The notes below the pieces were generated by a model. The model ran no database searches and was not told where the DNA came from. It saw nothing but the letters and a program-made list of their open reading frames with translations. The translations under genes were made by a program, and so were the position numbers. Shown here one piece after another: positions 41,621 to 52,923 of a stretch of 64,000 nt of DNA. The DNA lies in NCBI GenBank assembly GCA_019096065.1, contig JAGUCH010000002.1:13900501-13964500 (forward strand). Direction: 5' to 3'. How positions within the stretch are numbered: position 1 is the stretch's first letter; each line of letters begins with the position of its first letter. Source of the DNA: Paracyclopina nana. Taxonomy: Eukaryota > Arthropoda > Copepoda > Cyclopoida > Cyclopettidae.

Positions 41621-44048
41621 AAACATTTTTCCCCTCAGTTTTTCATTATTGAGTCCTCTCAAAGAAGATTTTTTACGAAATGACCATTTTTAAGATGGAA
41701 GTACAGCTTCATTTTACAATACAAACCTAAAAAAGTTAATTGTGAATTAAAAGGTCAATTACTTCATTGTTAAGTCAGGGAATGTTTTGCAGTAGTCAAT
41801 ACTTCTCACAACTAATTTTTCATCAGATTTGTTCATCAATATTGCTAATAAGCTAAACTTAGGGCTGTCTTCTAAGACATGACCTTTGCATCCTCAAAGT
41901 TGTGCATTATGGCTCAGTGCAAGGTGTAATTACAGAAACATCAAAGCTTTGCTAGCTCTGCTTAGCACTGTCACTTTGAAAAAGATCCATTTTCTCTCAA
42001 GCATCTCAGAAACGAGTTTAGTTTGTTTTGGTCAATGCTTTAAGTTCGTTAAAAGGGGTCACATGGCCGACATCGCCATCTAGCGGGCAATATGCTAACA
42101 GGGAAAAACATTGCATTGTTATCACTCAGAAGGCCATCCGTTTTCCCCACCTGACAAAAATTACCCCCTATCACAGATAAATATTCAAATGCTTTCTCTC
42201 AAAGCTCAACAGAGAAGACGAAAATTGACAAAAGAAAATGCTAGCAGCTGAGCGTGTCGGCGTGCGCGCGAGCGCGCGCGTTCTCAGCTCAACAGCTGAA
42301 GCCACTTTGACCACCCACTGAACAATGAATGGAATTTGACAACACAACTTTCCTTCTCAGATTTTCCACGTGGCCTTGGGAATCAGCTAGAAAGCACCTT
42401 GTCAATCGAGAGATTGGGCGAAAATCAGTTATTGGCGCAATAACAATGCAATGCTGCTGGCCACATGAATTGTCTCAATCAGCTGACGCTTGACACTTGA
42501 CAGCCTGACCCATAGTTGTGGTTCTCAGCTTTTACAATCAGCGGGCATTATTTTTTTGTATGCCTCTACTCACTGCTGTGACTAGTTTACTATACTAGTT
42601 AGTTGTATAATGTGTGTAATGTATGTGTGCTTCAAGTGTGTCCATTGTTAGCATTATTTACATTCCGATTTCTGCGCTCAACTGGACCCCTGAAACTTTC
42701 AAAATGAAGGAAAAACTACGGGAAAAAAGGGCATGCCGCTAATGAATGCACAAAATAATAGTAGCTTGCAGAGGCCTTATATTTGAAATGTTTGCATTTT
42801 GGGAATCAGGAACGGCGATAAATTAAATGCAAAGAGCTTGAAGAGGAGAAAGCCTCAAATAAGTATTTGATGAATTTAGCAGATTAGCAGAGTAACAAAT
42901 TGCATCAGCGAACAATTTCAACGATTTTGTAGCAGCTCTACATAAATCTGGCGTTAGCAATTTCCATTTCACTAGTTGGGTGCAATTCAGTAAAGAAGCA
43001 CGAAATGTGTCTAAGCTGTGGGGCCTGAATTTGAACTCTTAATTGTTGTTATTGTAACCTGACTTTGTTTTGACCAATCCTCCATTAGACTGAATGAGAC
43101 ACTTCAGCACATTTCTTGGATGCTGGTTAAAGCTCTGTGCTAACAATTAAAATAGTTGCTCAAATAGGAGAGCCCCCAAAAGTGTGTAGCATTAACATAG
43201 AGGGGGTGAAAATTGACCCAGCTAAAAAAAGACAGTCTGTCAGGCTTCCGTTTTAAGCATCTGAAAGCCATACAAATTCACTAGAGGATGAAAGAGGCAA
43301 AAAATCACATCATTTCATGACTCTGAGGGGTGGAAGATGGCTATTTAGCAACAAACTACTATTGCCAGTTTCAACTAAACATCTTTCATGAAGCAAGAGT
43401 TGAGTTGTAGCTTATAGGTTGCTCATTGTTCCCAAGATAGTGACAGATGATAGCTAGTTTGCAGTCTAGACACATTCAAGGATAGAATCCCCACAAATGA
43501 TTTCTGTCTCGCTCTTTTCAAAGCTTCGAATAGATGATCCAATTTTGGCAACATATTGCATTTTGCAGGATTCAAATTTGAAAAACGGAGCGTCAAGGAT
43601 TGTTCTCAGTATTTAATCAACGTAGCACAAATTGTCTCTAGCCATATTAGATGTGGGGTGCTCCAAAATAACCTTGACAAAATCAGTCAGATGTGACTCT
43701 GCTGCAGGCTAATTGGACTGAGGTGGAACTGCGAATAGCACAATTTTCGTCCCTCTGGCTGGGGGAGTGAAAGCCACTTGTTTTCATGACGACAATACTA
43801 AGACTTGAAATTCGGTCAATGCGTTTTTTGCCCCTCCCCTCCCACTGCATTACTATCATCCTATAATAGAATGAAGCTAGGGGGAATAAGAGCTCAATGA
43901 GACAAAAACAGTCACTAATTTGATAAGCCCAAACTGCTTCATTTCGGAAATGAATTGAAATGATTGTTCAAGTGAATAACGAAAAAGTTTATATCACAGA
44001 AGTCATGATTTCTTACAAATAAAAAGGCTAGTAGGGCTCATAGCGTCA
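41621..44048. other. Intergenic region, no gene seen
   Basis: 2.4 kb of AT-rich sequence between tRNA-Leu and the 3' end of SDF2. A short alternating purine-pyrimidine CG tract occurs at 42261-42280. No frame with a recognisable domain was found on either strand. Confidence 0.45.
42246..42282. repeat. Alternating CG tract (Z-DNA-prone)
   Basis: CGTGCGCGCGAGCGCGCGCG at 42261-42280 is an almost perfect alternating purine-pyrimidine tract in an AT-rich setting. The preceding TAGCAGCTGAGCGTGTCGGC resembles the first ~25 bp of the solo LTR at 8691 (TGTAGCAGGGAGCGTGTCGG). Confidence 0.5.
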
Positions 44049-44905
44049 TTACAGCTCATCATGTTTTTGCTTCTTTGGGTTGAAATCGGATGGGTGAACA
44101 TAGACGCCTTCAGCCGTTTTCCACCTATAAAGAAAGGTAATCATAAATCAAGATATCTATGGATTTTAGCTCTCGCACTATGAAAGGAATGAACAGCGGC
44201 AACGTACTTAGCAGAAATATCAGGCATGGATAAACCAACGATTTCCATCTGTCCATTGATCGGTCGGCCATAGGTATGTCCCGAAGCACCCAAGAAAACA
44301 CCAGTGCCCACGTGCTTAAACATGATAGGCTCCTCACGCTGCCATACGTCTCCATCGCAGACAACGCTCCATACATCGCCAGAGTCACCCTCGCCCTCTT
44401 CTCCAAAAGCTGACACCTCTTGAGCATTTGACAGCGGAGATCCAAAGTGATGCGAGTGCAAATTACGGTTGGTTGTGATGTGCTCCAACCGAATTTCTTG
44501 GCCACATTTAATGGGTGAGCCTCTTGAACACTGCTTCATTGCTGTTGGTCCTGTTGGAAAATGCTGTTGGTCCAAAGATTGCTACTGCTTTCAAATTTCA
44601 AGCCTCACCTTTAATGGACCAATGCGAATTGACATCTTCTTTTACTTCTGTACCTGTAACAGATTGCTGTCCTGATCCTGATCCATACTTGACGTCGTGA
44701 GAATGAAGACGAATTTTATGGTAGATGTTTTGCAGTTTTATGACAGAACCGCATGTTACCTGAAATGATTATAACATTCGGTAATTCACGTAACTTTTTC
44801 AATGGTAAACAAATTGATTATTACCACTTGAGGACCTCGGCAAGAAATTCCGCCAAAATAAGAGGCGAAAAGAAGAAAGGAGGAGAAGAGCGTTCTAAGC
44901 TTCAT
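44049..44905 (-). CDS. SDF2: Stromal cell-derived factor 2 homologue (ER chaperone cofactor)
   Basis: Four exons: 44905-44825, 44759-44609, 44550-44208 and 44124-44049; 651 nt, 216 residues (human SDF2 is 211). A signal peptide (MKLRTLFSSFLLFASYFGG) is followed by three MIR repeats: VTCGSVIKLQNIYHKIRLHS, RLHSHDVKYGSGSGQQSVTG, SPIKCGQEIRLEHITTNRNL, LHSHHFGSPLSNAQEVSAFG, FKHVGTGVFLGASG and YGRPINGQMEIVG. The protein ends KQKHDEL, an ER-retrieval signal. SDF2 proteins bind ERdj3 and BiP in the ER lumen and prevent aggregation of client proteins, and are related to the MIR domains of O-mannosyltransferases. The start is divergent from U2AF1 with 600 bp between them. Confidence 0.95.
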
Positions 44906-45505
44906 TTTATCCGGCAATTTTCACTGTGTAACTTTTTCCAATTCCAGACGTTGTCATTTCACCGTGGACTCTCTTGATTGGTGGGAATTCATTCGCAACT
45001 CTTCCCCATTGGTCGAAAGTCCGAAATACAGGATCAATGAGCTCAGCTCTTACGATCAATAAACACGCATGTATTCGCATTTCTTACGTTCCAAATCCGA
45101 CCATTTGAAAATCATATTAGAATTATAAGTTTTTTAGCAAATGTATCAGGATTTTTTTGTGGAAAAGTAAAGTAGAAACTGACTGAAAATCGAAGACGTC
45201 TTGCCCTAAATAATGCTGACTGTTTTTCACATTCAGAGCGGAACATCTTTTTTTCAGGCATAAATGAATTTCGAGATGAGCACAGTCATCTTTAATTAAT
45301 TTTGTAACTCACAACATTATTTTGCTTTGGTGTGGAAAAACTCTATGCTGCATTGAGCTGACACAAAATTTCATTTAAAGCCGGAAAACCTCCAAATTAT
45401 AAGGTGAGATCGATTTTTTCTTTCGATCCCTCCCGGCGTCGTTTCTCAGTTGAATTTGACGAGAAAGTGTAAACAAGCGGTGCGAGATAAAAGTGGGAAT
45501 TGATC
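44906..45505. promoter_or_regulatory. Divergent promoter region of SDF2 and U2AF1
   Basis: 600 bp between the SDF2 start (minus) and the U2AF1 start (plus). Mostly AT-rich, with a GC-richer part near 45425-45485 just upstream of U2AF1. No clear TATA box. Confidence 0.4.
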
Positions 45506-46343
45506 ATGGCAGAATATCTTGCGTCAATTTTCGGCACAGAAAAGGACAAAGTCAATTGTTCGTTTTACTTCAAAATCGGCGCCTGTCGACATGGCGACCG
45601 GTGCTCCCGCATCCACAACAAGCCGACTTTCAGCCAAACGATTGTACTGAATAACTTGTACATTAACCCACAAAACTCGGCCAAATCCGCCGATGGCTCT
45701 CACTTGACCAATGTGAGCGACGAGGAGATGCAGGAACACTACGACAACTTTTTCGAGGATGTGTTTGTCGAGGCCGAAGACAAGTATGGCGAGGTTGAGG
45801 AGATGAACGTTTGTGACAACCTCGGTGACCACTTGGTGGGCAACGTGTACATCAAGTTCAGGCGGGAAGAGGACGCAGCCAAGGCCGTGGCCGAGTTGAA
45901 CAATCGGTGGTTCGGTGGTCGGCCAATCTACGCTGAACTCAGCCCTGTCACTGACTTTAGAGAGGCCTGTTGCCGTAAGTAGTCTAATTAACAAAGAACA
46001 GTTACTAATTAAAATTTAATTCTTTGCTAAACCTGCTTTAAAAAATGCCTCATTTATTGCAGGTCAGTATGAAATGGGAGAATGCGTGAGATCTGGATTT
46101 TGCAACTTCATGCATTTGAAGCCCATTTCTCGTGAGCTCAGAAGGGAGCTGTACGGTCGTAAGGGAGCTCAAAGTGGCCTCGGTAATCATGGAGCCGGAG
46201 CAGCCCCAATTGGCGGAGGTCGTGACAAGGAAAGACGCCGTTCCAGATCTCCGAGGGGTGACAAACGAGGTGGACGCTCACCCCGAGGAGAGAGGCGGAG
46301 ATCCCGTTCACGCGATCGGGGAGGTCGATCCGGACGCTACTGA
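45506..46343 (+). CDS. U2AF1: Splicing factor U2AF 35-kDa subunit
   Basis: Two exons, 45506-45974 and 46063-46343, 750 nt, 249 residues (human 240). Order: first CCCH zinc finger (NCSFYFKIGACRHGDRCSRIHNKP), U2AF homology motif (TIVLNNLYINP ... EEMNVCDNLGDHLVGNVYIKF ... NNRWFGGRPIYAELSPVTDF), second CCCH finger (CCRQYEMGECVRSGFCNFMHLKP) and an RS/glycine tail (RRRSRSPRGDKRGG ... RSRSRDRGG). The protein recognises the AG at 3' splice sites together with the large U2AF subunit, which binds the pyrimidine tract. The methionine at 45506 is preferred over one at 45500 because MAEYLASIFGTEKDKVNC is the conserved start. A poly(A) signal AATAAA is at 46377-46382. Confidence 0.98.
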
Positions 46344-46453
46344 AAACCAAATCATTGTTGGACTTGCTTTTTCCCTAATAAAAACCAAATCTGCGGATAA
46401 TTTTTGTTTCTGCAGTTGAACAGACAATTAACCCTTTTCTTTCTTTTTTCAAG

Positions 46454-46720
46454 ATGAGTTCTGAAGATGATGTTGTGCACAAAGAGCCTATCAAGGAGCT
46501 AAACACTGATACTAACACTTGGGAAGGTATGGCCAACACTTTCATCCTTTGGGTGGCCAAAGATCCCTGGACGTTCTTGGGCTATGTGGCCATGGTATTG
46601 GCCCCAATGTTCCTGATCTCGGCCTTGCTGTCGTGGAAGCTGTCGAAGGCCATCGAGAAGCAGGAGAACAAGGCCAAGCCTCGTCGTAGGTCACCGAGGA
46701 AAACTGCGAAAACTGACTGA
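46454..46720 (+). CDS. SMIM15: Small integral membrane protein 15
   Basis: 88 residues in one exon. The core WVAKDPWTFLGYVAMVLAP followed by MFLISALLSWKLSKAIEK is the SMIM15 signature (human: EWAAKDPYGFL ... LFLASAVLSWKLAKMIE), giving one membrane helix at about residues 40-62 and a strongly basic C-terminus (KPRRRSPRKTAKTD). The N-terminus is about 14 residues longer and acidic. Function is unknown in any species. The ATG follows directly on TTTCTTTCTTTTTTCAAG, a perfect-looking 3' splice site, only 110 bp after the U2AF1 stop, so the gene must have an upstream leader exon or be trans-spliced. It is convergent with TMEM104, 157 bp away. Confidence 0.88.
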   Translation: MSSEDDVVHKEPIKELNTDTNTWEGMANTFILWVAKDPWTFLGYVAMVLAPMFLISALLSWKLSKAIEKQENKAKPRRRSPRKTAKTD

Positions 46721-46877
46721 TTCCACATAAAGAGCACAAAAAGATTAACATTCCAACGTTCTATTTATTCACCATATAGAAATACAGGTCATCTCCTTTT
46801 TTGTATCAGTAGCAAAATCATGGTAGAAAAAGAGATCTGCTGTCAGCTGTATCACAGTTAAGTCAAAAATTAGCACG

Positions 46878-48598
46878 TCATATTTGGCCACGGTTGACAG
46901 CTTGAGCGATGTGGTTCCACGTGACCAAAACGACGCATCCAACAGCCCAAAAGTTGACAAAGTAGACCCAGATGGTGGATTGGAACCAGGATTGGTGGTG
47001 GTTTTGCACCCCGATCCCTATCGCGTTGGCCGTAGCTTTCCTGCTGGAGTAGACGAGGAAAGCTGGCACGACGTATTGAATGCCAGCCCCTGCATAGCTT
47101 CCAGTGATGCCAACAAGCAATTCCAGACTGTTGGTGGCAAAAGCTACACCAATTGGAGGAATCAGCGCCAGCAGCGGGAAAATGATATGTCGTGTGCACC
47201 ACGAGTACATTCTCCCTATAAGGATTGAAATAAAATACGTCTGAGTATAGTACAATTTCGTACCTTCTGTCAAGAAGAGAGCCTTCAAGTTGTTCCTAAG
47301 CGTAATAGCAATTATGGGGAAGTTTGTGGATAGGGTGAACACAGGGAAAAGACTGAGGAAGTAGTGGATGACTTGCATGTACCAAGGCTCCCCTGGTTGG
47401 GGCTGGAAGTTGAGTGTGTACAAGTCATTGAGCTCTTCAAACGCAAAGATTCCAGTGAAGGCCAGTAAGGCATAAAATGCCAGTATGATGGCATAGTCAA
47501 TGCTCACGAGAGTATACACATGCTTTTTCCTCGAAATGGGAGTCACTGCAATAACATTTGTTACAACAATTATTGCTTTGAATGCACTGCAAGTTAATTA
47601 CCCAAGGATGGAAGACTGTGATGACACATGAACGAGTACACGCAAACTCCGAACAAATTGGGCACTCCAGCAAAATCACTCACTGGAGGCTGGTAAATGT
47701 GGCCCTTGCCCAAGCGAATGCAAGCCAGCGTTATCATGACAATGAATGCTACCCATCGCATCAACGTTGTCAACATTTGCAAGTATTTGGTTTTTGTCAC
47801 GTTGAAGAAGGCGAAGGGTCCCAGCGCCACAACGAACACAGCCAAAGCTATTCTGTAGGCATCCATGCGAGTTAGTAGAGGAGATGACTGCCAGCATGGG
47901 TCATGCTCAGTTATGTTCTTCACTGAGGATTTGGTGGCATTGGGAGGCGTGTAGGTGCAAGCCACATCTCTCAAGCTTTTGGCCACGGCCGCTCCATAAA
48001 TGGCCAAGTCTCCATACAAATATATTGTGAGGCAAAGGTAGAAAGCAACCCTGCCAATCCGGTTGAAGAATAAGGAGGCCATTTTGCCCATCTCGAAAAT
48101 CTCGGTGATTTCATACATTCTCTCGTCATTGCTTTGCTGTTCTGCTGCGCTCGCTATCAGAGGCTCGTTTTCATCGGTGTCCTCATCGTTGTCAGTCCTG
48201 TTGACGTAGTCAAAATTGGAGGGAGTTTCCCTGCCTGAAGAAGCATTGTCCTCCTCTATGCCATGCTCTTCCATTTCAGGCTGAACAAATCTCACGTCAG
48301 AGGCTGCAATTTGACGACTTGAACTTGTAGACAGCTGGCTGGACCTCTTGAGCCTCTGGACTTTTCTGTGGTGCACCAAGGCATTGGCCGAGGCCATGGC
48401 CTCGATGACAAAGGTTGCAGTGAGGTATGACATGAAGGCCAGCAGTATAATGATGATTGTGCTCAGAAGCCATCCAGCATCATGGAATGCTGCTGGCAAC
48501 GTCAGAGCTCCTGTACCAACAATTAGGTTGAAAATGTAAATCAGCCCAGTGAAAGGGGAATATTGAGCCTGATTTTCAACCATTCCACCACCTGCCAT
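46878..48598 (-). CDS. TMEM104: Transmembrane protein 104 (amino-acid-transporter-like)
   Basis: Three exons: 48598-47602, 47545-47264 and 47215-46878; 1617 nt, 538 residues (human 496). The start is MAGGGMVENQAQYSPFTG; an apparent earlier start at 48631 lies upstream of a 3' splice site (TTAATTTTCAG, about 48620) and is not used. The first helix has the APC/SLC38-type glycine motif (FNLIVGTGALTLPAAFHDAGW). A long acidic cytoplasmic loop (residues ~90-170) follows, then FGVCVYSFMCHHSLPSL, LALIPPIGVAF and NFWAVGCVVLV. About 10-11 membrane helices are expected. The family resembles amino-acid/auxin permeases, but its substrate is not established. Confidence 0.94.
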
Positions 48599-51500
48599 AT
48601 TTTGACACTTGTCAGTCTGAAAATTAATCAAGGGAAGTTATAGAACACTTGTGCATTTTTCTGCTTTTATCAAGTGCAACAGCCTCTATTAAATACAACA
48701 ATGCTTCAAAAGGATTCAAAAATAAAAACATTGTATGCGTCAAAATATTGGGAAATAATGGGGAATTAAAATCCTTCTTGCCCAAGTAAGGCAAAGGGAA
48801 AGAATTTCCATTATCGTGTAAAATAGCTACTTACGTAATAAATGGCAACAAAAAATCCTACAAAGTTGAAATGTCACGAAATGTCATGCCCTCTTAAAAG
48901 CCTAAAAAGAAAGAGCTTATTCCCCAGTCCTCGAATGTTGATCGAGCTCTGCAAAAACTTGTGACATTTGAGGCCTTTGCTCAGTTTGCTAATGTAAGTC
49001 TATCCAACAATCATATGGTAGTTTTCCACCTGAAGCTGCATTGCATCAGGCTAAGAAATATTACAAAGCTTAGAAAATTTAAGCCAAACTTAATTGGGTC
49101 TTGTAACCCTTGCTTACATGAAAATTACAGCCAAAGAACAACTGAAAAAGTTGGCTAAAGTTGCCTCAAAAAAGCTGACAAGGTTTATTTGTAGCCTCCT
49201 ACTCAGTTTAGGGATATGATTAATGAAAAATAAGCAATATATTGAAAATTTACTTATCCTTTCTCCATTTATTCTTTAAGCTTTAATCATCAAGTGCGTA
49301 AAAAGTTAAAAGCTATTCATTAAAAAGCTGAGATCATCTTTATAGTAAGTCCAGCAGAGCCCTAAATTACGTGAATGGGCCAAGAAAATTTATGCATTGA
49401 AAATCACAGGACTTCATAAAGCAATGCTAAAAAATACTGAAATTATTGAATAATTAAAGCAAAATTGTCGATCTTGGTCAAAATCAAAACATTTCTATTT
49501 ATTTGAGCTTGGCAATTTTTTTTAACCGTAAAAATTGCAATTTTACTTCATTGGCCCTTCACGTTGACTCTACACGTGAGATGACATTTAGCTCACAGTG
49601 AGCCGAATTTTTTCCGTTAATTCGTCGCATCAAAACATTGCGACTCGTTTTACTAAATAAGAAGCCAAGAAAACTGCATCAAACTGTCGGGTAAGTGGTT
49701 CTATTCGCTTCTCCGCACATTTGTATCCAAAAATCATTCATATTTTCCAAATGCCACCGTTTGAAACATGGGGTTGAAGTTAGTTAAAGCTGCGGTGCTG
49801 TTGCACCTCTTTTACGTGTCTTCTATTGAGTAATAATCTTGAAATTATTTATTCCAATCATGCAAACAGATAAGATTCGCCTTTTTCTGCAAGTTAAATA
49901 CATTTTTGGTAAAATATTATAGCTTTATTGGAGCGAGGAAGCCTTATTGCGTAATAAGTGAGGGTGCCTAGAAAGAGTTAAATGCTTCAGTGTCTTTGCA
50001 TGTGTTTTAGCTGTAATGATAAAGCAAATAATAATAATTTTACTTTAAGTCGTCAGTCATAGTCAATATGGAGTAATCCTTTTTCATTTCGTAACTTGTC
50101 AATGAAAGTACTCATTCTTTTGCTCTGCTTAAAAAAGCCTTTCTCTTGCAGAGAGAATTGTGAAATGGAGCACAAATCGATATGTTCAATACTTATTTTC
50201 CGTTCGGGAAAATCGACCAATACAATATGTTGGTTTCTCTGTTTTCCCCAAAAAGCTTCTGCGTGCTACTAGCTTTGGTTCTAAGAAAGCATTCAGCTTT
50301 ATGGAAATCTAGGCTAAGAAATAAGTGCATTTGGCTGTGGAAATGTTCGTAATATTGGTCAAATTAGTGCACTAGATGTTGTTGCACTGGCCAGTTTTGA
50401 ATGAGCACGTTTTGCAGTTTGCAGCAACGATTACGTAATATATGAATGATTTTCTGTCTCGTTGTCCGCAACGTGCTGGAGGTCGGATAAAGTCTAGCAG
50501 AAAACTTGCTGTTAAAAATTGGAAGTCAATCTCATATGCTTGACCAAATCTTTCAGACTAACCTAAAGGTATATGATACATTTTTGGTGCCATGTTTGAA
50601 AACTCATTTGCATTTTCGGCATTTGTGGCAATTAGATTACATAACTACCCCAAAAATTACTTTCCAGTTGACAGCCAGTTAGTTTCAAGCTACTCATTTG
50701 GAAGTTGGTGTTACGCAACATTCAAGTTTGTACCAAAATACTTTGACCTCTTTTAAGGATTTTGGAGTTGTCGTAGTTGTATCGCAAACGAGTCACATGT
50801 CATTTTATTGCTTCAGTTAATTGTCTTCTTGAAGCGATTTCGACTGTCAACAACTAATTTATGGTTCAATAAGAACAACGTATGACTTTCCATCGAACTT
50901 AAAAAGGAGAGGTTATATAAAGGGATTTTTCTGGATGGTAACGTGATCATCAATATTCAGAGTGAATCTTTCTGCCATGTGATTAGCATGGGTTTTTTCC
51001 TCTTGATTCCTGTAAAGAAGCGTGGGCTCTTCTAAACTCCCTTTACTTAATGATATCAGATAAATTTTGTCACGATGTTTTCGTAGAAGATTTTTTTTCC
51101 TGCCTTGCGATGGACTTACAGTACTGGTAGACCCACATGACCGATCTTTTTTGTTCCGTTAAATTGGCATTGGTTTTATTGAACTGACCTAGAAATGGTT
51201 TCACAATTCTCTTAAATTTTTAGCCTCTCACGAGGCTCGCATCAAAAAGCTCTGCTGGATGAGAACACGGTAAGAGATATGGTTAATATAATTATATTTT
51301 TATAGTATTTTGAAATATTTGATTCAAAAGATTTTAAACACACGATGCTCTCATTTTAGATACACCATAAAATAAGTTTTAAAGTTCAATTGAAAGCTAT
51401 AAGAAATTGTGAAAAGGAGTAGAATGTTAAATGTATATATGTAATTTTTATATGCTCAATTTTTTTTATTTAAAATTGAAATTAAGCTGGGTGATTGCAA

Positions 51501-52923
51501 GGGTTTTCGCTCTCGATTCTCACATTTTTAGCTGGAGCAAATTTTCTTTTGTTCCGTCCAATTGGTGCTACATTTCAATTCAATTTTAGATGAATTTTAA
51601 CTTACACTGGCCGCTCGATTATCCACAGCTCCCCAACCTTGGACGCTTGGTACTGTTTTATTTTAATCAAAAGTAAGCTCTCTTAATTTAAGTTTTTCTT
51701 TGCTTTTTTCGAAATACCGAATGCATGCTTTGTAATTGGCTGTAACGAATTGAGCTCCATCTTATAGGGTCCAAGTTACAGCTCAAGACAGCCGTACAAA
51801 GATATGCCTGGGAAAAGTGCTCTGAAATGGGAAAATTAGAATGGGAATTTTAGATTGCCCTAAGTATTTTTTCGCTTCTGAAAGCCATTCACTAACAATT
51901 GCACGTGTCTTTTAACGGAAAATGCTTCCACTCTAAAATTATCTCCATAAAAATGTTTTCGAAGTAACTAATTATGATACTATTTGCTAGATTGTCAGCA
52001 AAGGCAAACTTTGAGTAAAAAAATTAGCTTCTTTGAGGTTTTTTGGGAATCACAGCAAGCCTTAATTTAAGTTAAGAGACTGACACGACCAAGTGTGAAG
52101 TGCCCTGCAACCTTATTTACACAAAATAGCATACTCCTTAAATTTGATCAGCCTTAAGTTATAGGCCTTATTTTGCTGCCATGTGTACTATACATGCGAG
52201 CATCATCGTATCTCACGCGGGTTTGGCCATTTTCATGGCAAGTCTGATAAACGGCAATTAAACCACATGCGTCCTCCACGTGCACCAGCCTCGAAAGTCA
52301 GAGAGAGCGGCCTCTGGTTTTGAGGCCAAAAGCGCGCTCTCGCGTGGCAAATCCACGTGTAAAGGTGGATCTCAGTCTTCTTCAATTCACGCACAAAAGC
52401 CGAAGTGGAAGCATCGTTGAATAGTTTTTGAAAGCAGTGTTGTGCTTAACTTATTGAAAAGTGTGTTGTACTTATTTATGCTAACAATATATTCCTAAGC
52501 CGCTAAAATTCCAGGTAAATTGTGGCTTCTATTAATTATTTTCTGCAAAATTATGTCCCCACAAATCAGTTTATTTTCATATCTGCTACTACAATAGGTA
52601 TGAGATATGCTCTCAGTAAAAGGCATTGATTTGGTTTGATTTTGGATCGGATAACATACTTAACGAAATCGTGCATTATTTGAGGGCAGCTCTGAAACTA
52701 ACAAGATAAACCTGCCTTATTAATTTAGTACTCTAAGGATCACCATTTGTTCTGCACACACCGTAGAATTGGCTAGTGTTGCAAAATTCAAGTCAGTTGT
52801 TATGCAATACAATTGTGACGATAGGAGACAAGTTTCAATCATGGATCAACGGTGCAATTGTATTTATAGTTGTTCTTAACCATATTTTTTTTATTTGTTG
52901 CAGGCTCAAATATTAAGCGAAAA
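48599..52923. promoter_or_regulatory. 4.3-kb upstream region and leader of period
   Basis: No coding sequence seen. Four perfect CACGTG E-boxes occur: 49573-49578, 51902-51907, 52277-52282 and 52353-52358. The last two are 76 bp apart just before a probable first exon; TTCCAG followed by GTAAAT at 52515 is a good 5' splice site, and TTTGTTGCAG ends the leader intron at 52903, 21 nt before the period ATG. CACGTG is the canonical CLOCK-CYCLE binding site that drives period in other arthropods. The remainder is AT-rich. The end adjoining 48598 is the TMEM104 promoter. Confidence 0.6.
52277..52358. promoter_or_regulatory. Paired CACGTG E-boxes upstream of period
   Basis: CTCCACGTGCACC (E-box at 52277-52282) and ATCCACGTGTAAAG (52353-52358) lie about 570-650 bp before the ATG and only 155-240 bp before the inferred end of the non-coding first exon. 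Two close E-boxes are typical of CLK-CYC-responsive clock promoters. The surrounding 100 bp is more GC-rich than the background. Confidence 0.55.

Noticed and set aside
48599-48631. Upstream start MINFQTDK for TMEM104
   Set aside because: The ATG lies before a 3' splice site (TTAATTTTCAG), so it is intronic; the conserved start is at 48598.
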